DNA of 64,000 nt from Amoebidium appalachense (lineage: Eukaryota; Ichthyosporea): NCBI GenBank assembly GCA_963693365.1, contig CAVNZM010000003.1:3596001-3660000 (forward strand), given 5' to 3'. This document shows positions 12,505 to 29,363 of this stretch, piece by piece (position 1 is the stretch's first letter; every line of letters begins with the position of its first letter). The notes below the pieces were generated by a model, which saw nothing but the letters and a program-made list of their open reading frames with translations, did not search any database and was not told where the DNA came from. Made by a program: the position numbers and the translations under genes.

Positions 12505-13159
12505 AATCAGTTTGTTTCTCTCAGCAGTTGGTAAGCACCAACTGCATAGCCTGAAAGGATATGAGTTGCTCATAAATAGAAAGGTAACGGCATTCTTCGT
12601 GTGTTGATGATGATGTGAATTTGTCTGCTCTGCCTACTCACCCCCCCCCCCCCCCCCCCGGGTCTTCTCCCCTCCACTTCTCACAACACCAAGCACAAAA
12701 ACACATGCAATCACATGTGCATGCGTGAACACACACATGCACACACATACACACAGAGCGCACGCACACACACACACACACACACATGCATTCATTTTTA
12801 GCCTCCACAAACACTTACATATAGACAGGTTCGATCACAATGTTTTACCCACTCACAACCATCAGTGTAGGTAACATCTACACGGGGAGGAAAGCAATTT
12901 TTTGGGGGGGGGCAGGGGGGTCCAACACGAAAGAGTAACAGAATTTCACTCAATCAGGCTGCAGCTACTGACACACCAAGGTGTGAGGGGGGGTCTATTT
13001 GCACTGGAGCTTGCACTGAGCTATGTGCTGATGCTGGTGGCCATGACCTTCAACGTGGGTCTGTTCTGGGCCGTGGTTGGGGGGGCAACCGTGGGTTTTG
13101 TTGCGTTTGAAAGGCAACAACATAGTGGTAGGGCGGTGCCGGCAGGAGGTTGCCATTAG
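9519..13159 (+). CDS. CTR-family copper transporter, three exons
   Basis: Predicted plasma- or vacuolar-membrane high-affinity copper(I) channel subunit, which works as a trimer. Exons 9519-9687, 11537-11651 and 12958-13159 join in phases 1 and 2 to give 161 residues, the usual size for the family. The N-terminus is His-rich (HSGHGAHAHAQH) with a methionine cluster HMMMQM. TM1 is in exon 2 (YYVSWLAIFATSVFWMWL). TM2 carries the family MxxxM signature (MLVAM) and TM3 the GxxxG helix-packing motif (GATVG). The protein ends in Cys-His, like the cytosolic HCH copper site of CTR1. Exon 1 has the unusual donor GTTCGT, as does IMPDH exon 1. The two introns contain G-rich tracts, (GT)n, (GA)n and a long CT/C-rich block. 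A further exon near 12360 was considered but does not keep the frame. Confidence 0.92.
10010..10800. repeat. G-tract-rich intron segment
   Basis: Intron 1 of the copper transporter holds many plus-strand G tracts separated by short spacers, with strong G-quadruplex potential on the coding strand. Gly/Arg-rich and Pro-rich open frames here are artefacts. Confidence 0.9.
10904..10974. repeat. (GT)n microsatellite
   Basis: Dinucleotide run in intron 1 of the copper transporter, followed at 11187-11333 by CA and then (GA)n repeats. Confidence 0.9.
11755..12245. repeat. (CT)n and (CCCT)n block
   Basis: CT dinucleotide runs interrupted by C tracts, ending in a CCCT array at about 12193-12241. It fills intron 2 of the copper transporter, where it makes the coding strand strongly pyrimidine-biased. 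Confidence 0.95.
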
Positions 13160-13624
13160 TAGTACTAGTGCATGTTTCTGTTTTTGTTTCCACAAAACCT
13201 AAGGGAGGCTTTCTAAGTATGTTTGTGCACGTGGGCCCGGGTGTGTGAAATTGTTTCGGTGTGGTGTGTGTGTTTGGGGGAGGGAGAGGGATGCCCCTAG
13301 GGGGGGCCGGGGGGGGGAGGGGGGGGGGGGGGGGGGGGGGGGATACTGTTCCAGGCATGTGCTCGTCGTTAAGTGGCCAAAATTATGTGAAATTCATAGC
13401 TTTGGATGAGAGCCAAACCGTTCACGGTGCTAAAGGAGACGTGCACAGCAAGTGACATGGCTAATACCTGTGCGACTAGCGCATCGGATATATGTAAATA
13501 CGTTCGGAAGATAAAAACCGGCGTGCAGATGTCGATAGTTAACTGAATGAATGACCTCAAAATTTCTTACATTCCCACAGCCTGTAGCTGATACAACACT
13601 GTGTGTGTGCGCACGTGTGCGTGC

Positions 13625-13660
<36 letters not shown>

Positions 13661-13786
13661 GTGCGGGTGCGGGTGTGTGTTCGGGTGTGGGATTTGTTCA
13701 TGAATAACGGAGCCTACTTCACTACATACTGTGTCTGTATGTCGTTGTACAAGGGCAATACTCTATAACTGCATGTCTCCTATCTC
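13160..13786. other. Intergenic, no gene seen
   Basis: Downstream of the copper transporter there is a long G tract at about 13306-13342 and a GT-rich stretch at 13600-13680. No clear AATAAA polyadenylation signal and no convincing open frame were found. Confidence 0.6.
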
Positions 13787-13789
13787 AGT

Positions 13790-14640
13790 CCATGAGCACC
13801 CAGAACCACAAAGTGTCGTCCACAATGTACTGAGCACCTTGCAGCTCGGCGGAACCAGTAAACTTGCCCCAGCCACATCCCGGTTCGTTGTCACCTGGGC
13901 GGCCAACACGAGCCATGAGTCTCGGTCAGCGTCCCCAACAGATGGGTCGATCCATAGAGACTTGTGCTCGCATTTTGGGCTGTGGCCGAGTAGGGTGATG
14001 GTGATCTTTCTATTGCAGGGCCACTCCAGTGGGCCCAGGCTATCGCTCGTAGTACACAGACACGTGGCCTTTGCCCTCTTCGGTGGTTCTGTTGAAGTAC
14101 AGCCGCAGGCGGAAGGTGAAGCCAGAGGGCAGGGTGGCCTTTGCCGTATGCTCTAAGACACCCACTGGCCCAGCCACACCGGCAGCAACACCCCCCACAC
14201 ACACCGTGACACCCTGTGACAACCGAGGGCTGCCAGCAGCATCGTTTGGAAAGAACCGCTCAATGGGAACCCTCTCCTTCATGATAACCCTCAAACACAC
14301 AAGGTCCAGCCGTTCGCGCTTGATCTCGCTAAGTTCCCACTCCAACTCCGACTCTCGTTTTTACCGCTGCTCCCGTTCCGTTTCCAACTCACGCACAAGA
14401 CCGGCAAGGCGTGTGTTTTCATTGGCCACCAGCAACACGTGATCGGCCATGTCGGTGACCATGTGCTCCTTGATCTGTGCCGGGAGCATTTTGGCTCCAC
14501 ATCCGGCCACCGTGCAGGACACTTCCGTCTGGGGGCACACATCTGCCAGGTGTTTCTCCAAGCGACTGCGTGCAACCACCACCCCGCATTCGCAGTCCAC
14601 CCGACACCCAGAAGTATGTACTGTTGAAAGCGCGCATCAT
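13790..14640 (-). pseudogene. TRAF-like protein pseudogene (zinc finger, coiled coil, MATH)
   Basis: The minus strand reads as a TRAF-type order: a Cys/His region (DCECGVVVARSRLEKHLADV, then CxxxGC and H), a short acidic/basic helix (NENTRLAGLVRELETEREQ), then a MATH/TRAF-C domain. MATH segments include FTFRLRLYFN and GHVSVYYER, then LEWPCNRKITITLL, then GCGWGKF and LQGAQYIVDDTLWFWVLMD. The reading frame is broken by an in-frame TAA at 14361-14363 and by at least two frame changes near 14045 and 13890. No introns are evident, so it may be a retrocopy or a decayed paralogue. Family assignment rests on motif order; intact TRAFs act as adaptors in receptor signalling. No function is expected from this copy unless sequencing errors explain the breaks. 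Confidence 0.75.
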
Positions 14641-14699
14641 ATGAGAATTGACTTACTGGCATGCAGCTTCATTGTTTATGCACCCACAGGTCACAGCCA

Positions 14700-15591
14700 A
14701 ACACCATGGTGAGGGACAGAATCAAAACGAATCGCCTAGGTGGAAGTATGTGGTTTGGAAAAGCATCATACCTCTTAGGGGAGAGTGGGGAGCGGGGGAA
14801 GGGGGGGCGGAAGGCGGGGGGGGAGGGGGGAGGGGGGGGATGTGGTGGTGGTGGTCCACGTGGCGGCAGTCGAGGGGGGGTCCATCCACACATCTCTTTG
14901 AACCCCCCTCCCCCCTTTCCTCCCCATTTCTTCCCCCCCCAAGCATCCCATTGCCAAATTTAGAACCCCCCCTCCCCCCCCCTCCCCCCCCCTCCCCCCC
15001 CCCCAAAAAAAAGGCTTTCAGAATAAAACCAGCTGGATGCAGAGGTATGCACGTGAAGGGAGAAAAGCGAGGAAGGAAACGTGATGGGGTTGTAGAAAAG
15101 CACTTAAGGGGAATCAAAAAGGGTAGGAAGATGCAGGGAAGCAAGGAAGAGGGGAGATGGTAAGAAGGGGACGCCTTTAGATAACAGGGGAAACCGAGGA
15201 GTGAGGGAGGGATGGAGTGATTCGGGCTACAGTTACAAAGTGAAGCCGGAAAGGTTCTCTAAAATAGGGATGGGCTACTTGAAGCAGATACTATGCGGAG
15301 ACCATTAGAAGAAAAGGTCGGCAGTTAGAAAATGCTGCAGCAGGAGTTGTAAAAGTAATGCAAGGTTCTTTGCAGTTAGAAGACCGAAGACACACCCATA
15401 TACATACATAACCGAAGTCTCAGGAGCGGAATCTGATGCCGAGTGCGCATGTGTGAGGGTGGGGTGGCTACGGGGGCAAGGGGGAACAAGGAGAGAGAGG
15501 GGGGGGGGGGGGGGGGGGGGGGGGGGAGGCTTATATAATGATGACAAAGGGTCACTAATTTTGAACCGAAGGAGGGGGGGGGCTTGGCGGG

Positions 15592-15630
<39 letters not shown>

Positions 15631-15970
15631 GGGGGGGGGGGGGAGGAGGAGGAGGGGGGCAGTCTTGGAGTGAATACTGCTGGGTGGGGTCCAGCCGGGG
15701 AGGGAGGGGGGGGGGGGGGGGAGAAGAGGGGGGAGGGCGGGAAGCGTGGGGGGGGGGGAGGGGGGAGAGGGGAGAGAGAGAGAGAGAGAGATAAGTCGAG
15801 AGGGAAGCAGGGAGAGCGGATGGGAGGGAGGGAGGAACGAGGGAGGCAGGGAGAAAGGGAGGGAGGCAGGGAGGGAGATGCAGGGAGTAAGGGAGGGTGA
15901 GCGAGACAGGCCCCGAGGGAGAGCGAGAGAGGCTGCTGAAAGAAAACGGAAAACAGCTTTTGCAACCCAC
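14700..15970. other. G/C-tract and purine-rich DNA, no gene seen
   Basis: G tracts at about 14800-14840, C tracts at 14966-15005, very long G tracts at 15500-15730 and GA-rich DNA to 15930. Pro-rich and Gly-rich frames are repeat translations. Confidence 0.8.
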
Positions 15971-15974
15971 GCCC

Positions 15975-16600
15975 ACACTTCAACCAAGAACATCTGAAAG
16001 ATGCCCCACACACGGGCTCCGAGTCACAAACGTACTCAACACACCTTTAAGCTCGGCGTATTGCACCTCGTCTTCACACAGCTCACACCGTACCCTCCTC
16101 TTTGGAAATTTGACCTAAAGTTTTTTAAACGTTTTTTCATGTTTTTTCGTGATCGCTTGAGCAGATCAAACTGTTTTGCTGGTATCTCAGTGTACGTGTG
16201 CAGGGGGTATAACAACACACTAACTGTGAAAACTTGGTGCATTTTGTTTGAACGGTTCCCAAGTTATTACATTTTTATTTTTTGAAACGTGTAAAACGTT
16301 ATGCTCAAACCTGCATAACTAAGTTATACAATTTTACTTAGTTAATGTAAATTTGCCTCAAAAAATTCGTTAAAGTGCCTTAGAGAGGGAGAGACAGAGA
16401 TTTAGAGAGATAGAGAGAGAGAGAGAGGAGAGAGAGACTGATTCTAGGAGAGAAACTCGGACGGAGAAAGAGAGAGAGAGAGAGAGAAAGATGCTCGGAG
16501 ACTAGTGTGCAGATGTGTGTGGTTCAAGGTGAGAGAGAGTGTGCCACGGTGTGTGTGTGGGCGTCACGTTGTGTGTTTGTGTAGGCAAAAAGCCCGGTGT
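15975..16600. other. AT-richer unique sequence, no gene seen
   Basis: A moderately AT-rich segment with short open frames of fewer than 95 codons. None resembles a known family. A GA-rich patch lies at about 16380-16490. Confidence 0.5.
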
Positions 16601-16699
16601 CAGTTAATCATTTGAAAGTTTCCGTCGCCCCAACCGCCGCACGCCGATGCATGAATGATGGTAGTACACAGTAGTAAGGCGATGCAGTTTTTCTGGCAC

Positions 16700-18900
<2,201 letters not shown>

Positions 18901-19059
18901 GGGGTTCAACGGCCATCATGATCAACCGGGCAGTCAAATAATGCCTCGCCTTAAGCTTATCATTCCATTCATTCAAGGCGGACTCTATCGGCGGAGCTCG
19001 GCATTATATAATATTGAAAAAAAAAGAAAAAAAAACTAAAGAACCAAAACAAACAAAAA

Positions 19060-20360
<1,301 letters not shown>

Positions 20361-20379
20361 CAAGTATTAATAAATAGTA

Positions 20380-20836
20380 CATATGCGACTCGATGTATGA
20401 TCGGTTCTGAGGATCGGACGATCAGGTTTTGAATTTGTGCCCTAGCGATAACCATGAATGGAATTCAGTTCGGGCGACCAATCATTACAAGGTGCGTGTA
20501 GACCCAGTAGAATCAGCTTCATTTATCCTTGGAATGTGGTATTCTATCCGTTGGGCCCACAACCCTTGAGCCACAACATGGCCGATCATCTTGTAGTTTT
20601 CAACGTTAACAGGCTTGCTTGTACCCGATATTATGTACATGTACATGACCATAGGCCGGCCTATGCTGCGCTGCTGTGGTTATAGAAGGTGAGCGAGACA
20701 GGCTGCAGGGTGACAGTACTGAGGTTGATTGTTGTATGGCCGGAGCTCGAGGCCGCATGAGAATCGGATATTACGAACTTATTATGGGGGCCGTGGTGTT
20801 AGATACATGTAGTAGTAACTTTGGGGGAGGGGGGGA

Positions 20837-20880
<44 letters not shown>

Positions 20881-20900
20881 AGGAAGGGGGGATGTTGGAC
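20380..20900. other. Unique sequence, no gene seen
   Basis: Short open frames only (75 codons at 20458-20685), with no recognisable domain. A long G tract fills about 20838-20879. Confidence 0.5.
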
Positions 20901-21537
20901 AGGTGGGTGTTCCCCTCCCCCCCTGAGGGGGTGAGACTGATAAATCGCAGATCGAGATTGTTGGCGAAATCCAACGTTCTGGCCACATATGGCTATAAAC
21001 GCTATATTACCATCGGCTTAAATCGCACCACCGTGAAACTTTCCCAAAACGTAGGGGAGAGCAAGGGCTATCGATAGATACCAAGCATGTGGGGGTCGGT
21101 GATTGGTGGGTGAGATAATATGAGAACGATGCACGACTGTGGTTTTTCTTTTCTTTTCTTTAATTGTCTGCTCTACAGAGAAGGAAGTACTAAACGGCGG
21201 GTCCCACCACTCCCAAACTTCAGGAGAGCAAGCGGGTACCCCTTAGGTCCCTTGCCTCCAAACATCATCACTAACATCCTAAAGGATCTGATCCTTCACT
21301 ATGTGCACCCAGGCGCCCCCTTATCGCTATGAAAACAGTGCCTAATGCACCTACTTGCACGACTGCTACACTTGCAACTTACCTAACTCTGTCTTTTTGC
21401 ACCTTATCATACACACAAGTACAACTACACAACGATACTATACTACGAGCTAACAGTTTGTGGCTGTGTGGCAACCACTTTAGGCTAGCATCAACACAAA
21501 GGGACACCAGGTGACGAATTGTTGGGTGCAGTGTGTG

Positions 21538-21658
<121 letters not shown>

Positions 21659-21764
21659 TCACGTGTGGGTGAGGGGGGGGGGGGGCAGATAGGGGGCAGG
21701 AGGAGGGGGGGGGGGGGAGAGGAGGGAGATATCGAGAGAGAGAGGTGGGGGGTGGGTGGGGGGT

Positions 21765-21800
<36 letters not shown>

Positions 21801-22084
21801 CATGAAACTACTACTCAAACAGCACAACAAAGCGCACTAGAATACAGAACTATAAACTGACTGCACGACGGGAACAACAGAAAGCGCTAGTGGTGGTGGT
21901 GACGGTGACAGAGATGTAGATGGAAATCACTCAGAGCGGCGGCGCTTGCAGGTTCTTGGAGGGACGCTTTTTGGCGGGAGTCCAAAGACAAAAAAGGCTG
22001 TTTACTTTGCCTTCTCATTGGGCGTACCAAGAAATTCTGGGTGCGACGGTCCAGTAAGGCTGCAGGCGGGGTCGCAGGAGAACG

Positions 22085-22128
22085 TTGGATTTCGCCAACA
22101 TTCTCGCCAAAACGTTGGCGAAATCCAA
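22085..22128. repeat. Perfect 15-bp hairpin
   Basis: TTGGATTTCGCCAAC at 22085-22099 is exactly complementary to GTTGGCGAAATCCAA at 22114-22128, with a 14-nt loop. It lies inside one arm of the larger inverted-repeat pair. Confidence 0.85.
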
Positions 22129-22179
22129 CAATCTGCGATCTATCATGAGGGGTGGGGTGCCACGGTACCCCTTTGGACA

Positions 22180-22182
22180 GCG

Positions 22183-22221
<39 letters not shown>

Positions 22222-22281
22222 GGGGGGGGGGGGGGGGGGGGGGGACCCACCCATATGATCATGATGTCATGCATGAGCTAA

Positions 22282-22320
<39 letters not shown>

Positions 22321-22641
22321 CCACCCCATAGGCTGCAATCATGTGTCTATATATATTCAGGTACGGATCTGAGTAATATCCAGCAGTGGTATAATATATT
22401 TCCCTGGGAGGAAAATCGATATCACGGCTAATATTGGAAGACGTGTTTTTCTAATTTTCATTATTGATAAGAAACGTTTTATAACATCCCAAGGCGCGCG
22501 CTCACATACTTTGAATGCCGCGAATATAAGTGACGGTCGTTTTTTTTTTTATTTTTTTTTTTTTTTTAAAACGTCCGATGACTTCGAATTTCGTTGACCT
22601 TTCGAAGAATTCCTGACAAGCTCCGTGCTGCCCCCCCTGCC

Positions 22642-22682
<41 letters not shown>

Positions 22683-22860
22683 TCCCCTCCCCCTCCCCCC
22701 CTCTCCCCCCTCCCGGGCCCCTTCTTTGGAATTTATTATGCGTAACCTAACCTAAGGTCCATACCAAAATAACTCGTTTCCACATGTCTCCAAAACGAAT
22801 CAAATTTTCCAAAAGAATCAAAATCATCGATAATACCACATACCGTCGGACCAACTTCTA
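22180..22860. other. G/C tracts and AT-rich unique DNA, no gene seen
   Basis: Very long G tracts at 22183-22244 and 22282-22317, unique AT-rich DNA at 22330-22600, and a C tract at 22647-22680. No open frame of note. Confidence 0.7.
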
Positions 22861-22864
22861 AGTG

Positions 22865-23039
22865 TCAGTCTCTCTCTCCCTCCCTCCCTCCCTCCCTGAC
22901 CTCCCTCCCTCCCTCCCTCTTCCTCCTCTCTCTCTCTCTCTCTCTCTCTCCCCCCACCACCCCCCCCCGGCCCCATCTCTCGATCTCTCTCTCGCGTGCG
23001 CGCGCACGCGCCTCTCTCTCGACTCTCAGGCTCTCTCTT

Positions 23040-23089
<50 letters not shown>

Positions 23090-23146
23090 TTCTACCCCCC
23101 TCCCCTCCTCTCTCACGTGTGTGTCGTGTGTGTGAATGTGTTCTCT

Positions 23147-23179
<33 letters not shown>

Positions 23180-23216
23180 TGTCCCTCTCTCTCTCTCTCT
23201 CTCTTAGACTTTATCC

Positions 23217-23249
<33 letters not shown>

Positions 23250-23252
23250 TCT

Positions 23253-23283
<31 letters not shown>

Positions 23284-23327
23284 CTCTCATGTGTGTGTGC
23301 GTGTGTGTGAATGTGTTCTCCCTCCCT

Positions 23328-23358
<31 letters not shown>

Positions 23359-23361
23359 ATC

Positions 23362-23396
<35 letters not shown>

Positions 23397-23585
23397 CCCC
23401 CCCCCCCCCCTCCCACCCTCTCTCATGAATCATGTTTGTGTGCGTGTGTGTGAGTGTTTTTCCTCTCTCTTTCTCTGTCTCCTCTCTCTTGTGTGTTAGG
23501 TCATGTACATGTGCCACTGAGTAAATATACATAATCACTGTGACATGGAGCCTCGGGGTGGCGTGCTGTGCCACCACTCCCTTTC

Positions 23586-23636
<51 letters not shown>

Positions 23637-23660
23637 CCCTCCCTCTCCCCCGGTGCGGAC
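22865..23660. repeat. CT/C-rich satellite with AT insert
   Basis: CT and CCCT runs, C tracts and a (TA)n run at about 23217-23244. A related motif with CATGTGTGTG recurs about every 150 bp (23115, 23287, 23424), so the block itself looks tandemly duplicated. Confidence 0.85.
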
Positions 23661-23730
23661 GTCATAAAGCACGAGCTGTGTAGTCAAATGGTTCAGATGA
23701 TTCTATTTATTTTTTTATTATCTACAAAGG

Positions 23731-23734
<4 letters not shown>

Positions 23735-23775
<41 letters not shown>
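23735..23775. repeat. (AT)n microsatellite
   Basis: Perfect TA dinucleotide run. The DNA from here to 24282 is unique apart from a (GT)n run at 24011-24060, and no gene was seen in it. Confidence 0.9.
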
Positions 23776-23776
<1 letters not shown>

Positions 23777-24008
23777 CTGGTAACTGCAAATATGTATGCA
23801 AGTACTTGTACAAGACTCGTAGGTACACATGCTTGCGATGTAACTCGTACAATTAAAGTTACTGAATTTTTAAAAGGTGGAATTACTAATTACACATTCA
23901 TGCAATATGCACTGCGGTATATTTTATGCAATCGCAAACCGTTCTTCACATGTGCATCCACCATTGCAATGGGTACATACGGTGGGGGTCGACTGCTTTG
24001 AGGTCACT

Positions 24009-24068
<60 letters not shown>

Positions 24069-24282
24069 CGCGCACGCCCCCGCACATTTCACGTGCGTCT
24101 GTGCCCACATGCCAGCGAAAGCAGGGTGAAACGAGGCGGGGGAGGGAGGGGGAGGAGGAGATCACCAAAAAACTCGGACTATATATAGAGGCAGTCAAAC
24201 ATACACATATCATACCTCTGGCACCTATCTGAATTAGATCTTCCGTAAAAGACAACCCGTAATTTTGAACCAGATATCCCAT

Positions 24283-25525
24283 TTAACCCTTTCTACCAGA
24301 CACACCCTTATTCATGCTAGCGGCGGCCCCACCGCTCCCCCACACCAAATCCCCAAACGGGTCGTTCGAAGAATTTTTCTTGCTGCTGTTTCCCAAGGTC
24401 GCAGCGGGCTGATTCGGCATCGCACCGAGCAAATTCTGATTGGCTAAGGTGGCCGTTCGTGGATTTTGATTGGTTGAAATCTGCCCTACAGACTGCGCCC
24501 TGGCAAATTGCTGCTGGTTGTAGGTACCGTGGGTCGTTTGTGATTGGTTATCTGTCATGCCGTTTGATGGCCACGCGGCAACTTGCGACCCGTTTGGCAT
24601 TGTCGCACCGAATTCCATCCCTTTCTGCCCCATTCCATAACCGCCCACCGCCCAATTGTTGCTCGCGGCATAACCGTTTTGCAAGTTGGAAAACCCATTT
24701 GGTTGATTTTGAAACCTTGGAGTCGGTGATAGTGATCCTCCATACATGCGGACACTCTGGGGGGACGGGTTGTTTGCAGCTGCTGTTGGGAAAACGGGAA
24801 TTTGCGATTGGCTCGTGTTAGGTGTGGAATGTGGTTTTTGGGGATTGACTGCGGGGGAATACGAGAATGGGTCAAAGGACGCTACATGGGCCGAAGGAGA
24901 GGGGGAGGGGATCGTATCTTGTTTGAGCGTCATATCGGTGTTGCCATTTTCGGAATTTGAAATTTCAGACTGAGAGGGTTTAGGGGGCTTGACAGCTTTC
25001 CATCCGCCGAAATCCAAATCGAGCAAGACCTTCATCGTCACACTACTGTCCTCGGCCCTCGATACCCCCACACCACCGAAAGAGTCATTCACGTTCATTC
25101 CACCGAAAATTTCCGAAAGGAAATCCCCCTGTCCTTCGTTGGAAACCACAGAAACCGCCCCCATGCTTCCGGATTTCTCCCACGATGGCGTTTCGGAAAA
25201 TCCAAAATCCGGTAAAAGTACATCGGAGGTATTTGCGGATACCGAAGCCGCGGAGGAAGGAGTGGGGGGTCCCAATCCCTCATCTCCAATTTCGATCAGA
25301 CTGCCCTCACTCATAGACGAATCCAGAGTCGTAGGAGTTGCGAAAAACCCCTTTTTCTTCTCAGAAGTTGTCGCTGAGGATGCGGGTGCGGTTTGAAATT
25401 TGGGCGAAGGTCTAGGGGGTTGGGAGGAGTTGGATTCCGGGGGTGAGAGATCGGTGGCTGAACGGTGATTGGTTGACGCAGTGATGGCGACGACGGAGCG
25501 GGGTGGAAGGGATGGTGTTCCCTGT

Positions 25526-25558
<33 letters not shown>

Positions 25559-25624
25559 TATAAAGTTAGAGAAGGAAAAAAGAAGTGATGGTGGTGGTGT
25601 GTGTGTGTGTGTGTGTGGGTGGGT

Positions 25625-25663
<39 letters not shown>

Positions 25664-25698
25664 GGGGGGGGGAGGGGGGGAGGGAAGGGGGGAAAAGG

Positions 25699-25745
<47 letters not shown>

Positions 25746-25856
25746 AGGGGGCACAGCTGTATGCGTACTTAAAAATGTTGTGTCAAAGAGGTGTGGGAGT
25801 ATAAGGCAAAGGCAAGGGGTACAGGCGGGAAGAGGGAGGAGGGGGAGGAGGAGGAG

Positions 25857-25890
<34 letters not shown>

Positions 25891-26118
25891 AAAGAGGCCC
25901 ACTGTACAGAGTGTGGGCCTTCAATCACCATGCAGGTACTATATATACCAGGAACATTTCTTGAAGGACATCCCAGGCAAAAAAAAAAAAAAAAAAAGAG
26001 AGAAAAAAAAAAAAAATTCAGAAATCAAAAATGTTTGAGGAAGAACTACTCAAAACAAATCAGGAATAGAATCCAAACTCGTGTCCGGGCAATAGACGGG
26101 CCAAGGTGGGAGGAGGAA

Positions 26119-26161
<43 letters not shown>

Positions 26162-26235
26162 GACAAAGGGAGATGAGGGGGGAAAGAAAAAGGGGGGGGG
26201 GGGGGGGGGGGGGGATTCTTTCACAGCCAACAAAC

Positions 26236-26266
<31 letters not shown>

Positions 26267-27578
26267 CCCCTTCCCACACACAAACACATCATAACCCCCC
26301 CCCCCCCCAAAAAAAAAAAAAAAAAAGATAAAATAAAACAATACAAAACAAAACAAAAAAAAAGAACCCCCCCCCCCCCCCCCCCCCAAACGAATTTAAG
26401 GTATAACCAACCCCAACTCACCATAGGAGACCTCTCCACCAGCGACTGCTTCAACCTCGCCCCCACCGCGTTCATCCCCTGCGCCGCTAACCTTAACCTC
26501 GGCTTAGCCCTTTGCACCGAGTCAACCACCTTCATCCTGTACACGGCCACCAGTTCACTCTTAAGGTTTGTGCCCCTGTTCCCTTCCTCATCGTATTCCC
26601 ACTCGAAGAGGCAGTCTCGTACCCACCATGTTGGAACCTGTTGTGTATATTTGGATGTGTGTGTGCGTGTGTGTGTGTGGGAAGGGGGGGGGGGGGGGGG
26701 GATGAGGTGAATGGGAGATTTGGGGAGGGGGAGGGTAGGGGGGGGTTGAGGGGGCGGAGGGAGGGGGGGGGGGGGGGGGGGGAGGGGGGGAGGAGAGGGG
26801 GGAGAGGGTGGGGAGAAGGGAGGAGGTGTGTCTGTGTGTGTGCGCGCGGGAGCGCGCGCGTGTGTGTGCAATATATATGGGCGCTTATGATTTGACGGGT
26901 AGGAAGGAGGGGCAGGTGGCAAGGGGAAGGGAAAGGGGGAGAGGGGGGGGGAGGTTATAGTGTAAGCATTGGAGGGGTGGTGGAACCAAAGACACCAAAG
27001 GTTGCAACAACAGAAATGAAGAAACCAAGTAAATCTGCAGGCATTAGAATCTAATACTACTTATACAGAACCCATCATCAAAGAAGGGGGGGGGGAGGGG
27101 GGGGGGGGATTCTATAGGCACAGAACATGATGTACACAATCCCACCATAGGGGATTCCTTCCCCCCCCCCCCCCCCCCCCCCCCCCCAAACCCCCCTCCC
27201 CTCCCCAACCCAAAATAAAAGGGGGGGGGGGGGGGGGGGGGGAAAGGGGGGGGGGAAGGGGAAAAGAAAAAAAGAAGTGAGAAGAAAAGGATGCAATGTA
27301 AACTAGCTAGGGACCACCCATGAATGGGGGCCCCATGTCATTCATCCACAGTACCCTTGCAGCCCAAATTCGACCCAGCTTCAAATATAGTGGATGGGTT
27401 TTTTTGTGGGATAGGAGGGGCTCCCCGGGGGGGGGGGGGGGGGGGGGGGATGTGCTTCAGAGTACAGAGTGCACGTCTCAGACCCACAACACCATGTAGA
27501 TTTTGCAAAAAAAAAAAAGCACACACAAGCAAGTATGCTTGCATGCATCATAAGTAGAGCCCATCCTAATTTTCTTCT

Positions 27579-27630
<52 letters not shown>

Positions 27631-27874
27631 GGGGCAGCAAGCACACACCAAGGGTATGCCCTCTATGTCTGTGTCGTAGTTTTGGATGAAGTCACTACTG
27701 GCTGCATCCTCACGGCCCATCAGCTGTAGGCGGTGGTCTAGAAACTGATGGAACATCTGGGAAAGAGGGGGGGGGGGGGGGGGGGGGGGTGGGGGGGGGG
27801 GTAAAGGGAAAAAGGGGAGGGGAGTGTGTGTGTGTGTGTGGAGGGGAGGGGGAGGGGGGAAGAGAGGGGCACAT

Positions 27875-27907
<33 letters not shown>

Positions 27908-28099
27908 GATTGAGTAAGGTTGTGTGAGTGAGTGAGTGAGTGAGTGAGTGAGTGAGTAAGTCTGTGTGTGTGCGTGTGCGTGTGTACGTGTGCACGTGAA
28001 GATGTGTCCGTGTGTGTGTGCGAACGAGCGCGCGCACACTCGCTCGTGCGTCCGTGTGCATATGTCTATGCATGTACATGAATGCAGACATGAGTGAAC

Positions 28100-28158
<59 letters not shown>

Positions 28159-28718
28159 ACACACCTTCCCCTTCCCCTCCCCCTGCCCTCCCTCTCTTCA
28201 CAGCACCTCCCGACCACCACCCTTCCTTTTTGATAACGTCTCATGCTTCCCCCCTAAATAAAATCATCACAACACTACAGCAATATGCACGCCCCCTCCA
28301 ACCCCAACCCACACACCACATTATACCTGAAAATCGGGGTAACATACTAGGAGACGGTACCAATGCCCTATCGTTAAAGACACCCCAATTCAACTATGTA
28401 TACTAGAGGGTCTAATACAACCGGTTTGCTTTAATCCCTTACCTGCAGGTCTAATAGTGACTTGAGAAAAGGCCTTAAAGACGCCGGCCGGGAGTTAAGG
28501 TATCGCTCCATGTCAAAATGTAGTGCTGGGCTGGACCCTTTGCGGGGTCGACCCGTTTGTGCGGCCCGACCCGATACCAGAAACTGGCGGTAGTCTCCAA
28601 AGAAAAAGATAAAAAGGTCCAGAAATATCCGGGCTGTGGGAAACTGGTCAGAGATTGAATTTCGGCATCATTGTGGCGTCCGTATCACTGATCTCCATTA
28701 CGGCTGCCAAAGTTTAGC

Positions 28719-28754
<36 letters not shown>

Positions 28755-28781
28755 CCACTTTCTCCCATCCCCCAAAAAAAC

Positions 28782-28865
<84 letters not shown>

Positions 28866-29170
28866 CATGCCTTTCCTCTTCCGCTTTGCCCCTTCCCCCC
28901 CCCCCCCCCCCCCCCCCCCCTCCCTCCTCCTCCTTCCCCCTTCACGGGGTCGCTTTTCCTCTCCAGACCCCTTCTTTCTAAGCATGCCGCCTGCACACTC
29001 ACACACCGGCTCTCACAGCCATTCAATATGACACCAACTGGTAAAATAGAAGGAAAAGAAGAAAAGGAGAGAAAAAGAAACGAGCGACAAAAAACTGCCA
29101 GAAACCACCAGGAGGAGACAAAAAACTGAACACAAAAAGCTTTTGCACACACCAATTTTTTATTATTTTT

Positions 29171-29214
<44 letters not shown>

Positions 29215-29300
29215 GGGGGGATGAAACACGCAAAAAAGAACTCAAAAGACGAGAAGTCAATGAATGCAAAAAAATAAATAAAATAATGGTGATAAAGATG

Positions 29301-29363
<63 letters not shown>

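Noticed and set aside
14361-14363. TAA read as a sense codon in the TRAF-like frame
   Set aside because: TAA is a normal terminator for DENND1 and 7TM gene A here, and the same relic has frame changes, so decay is simpler.
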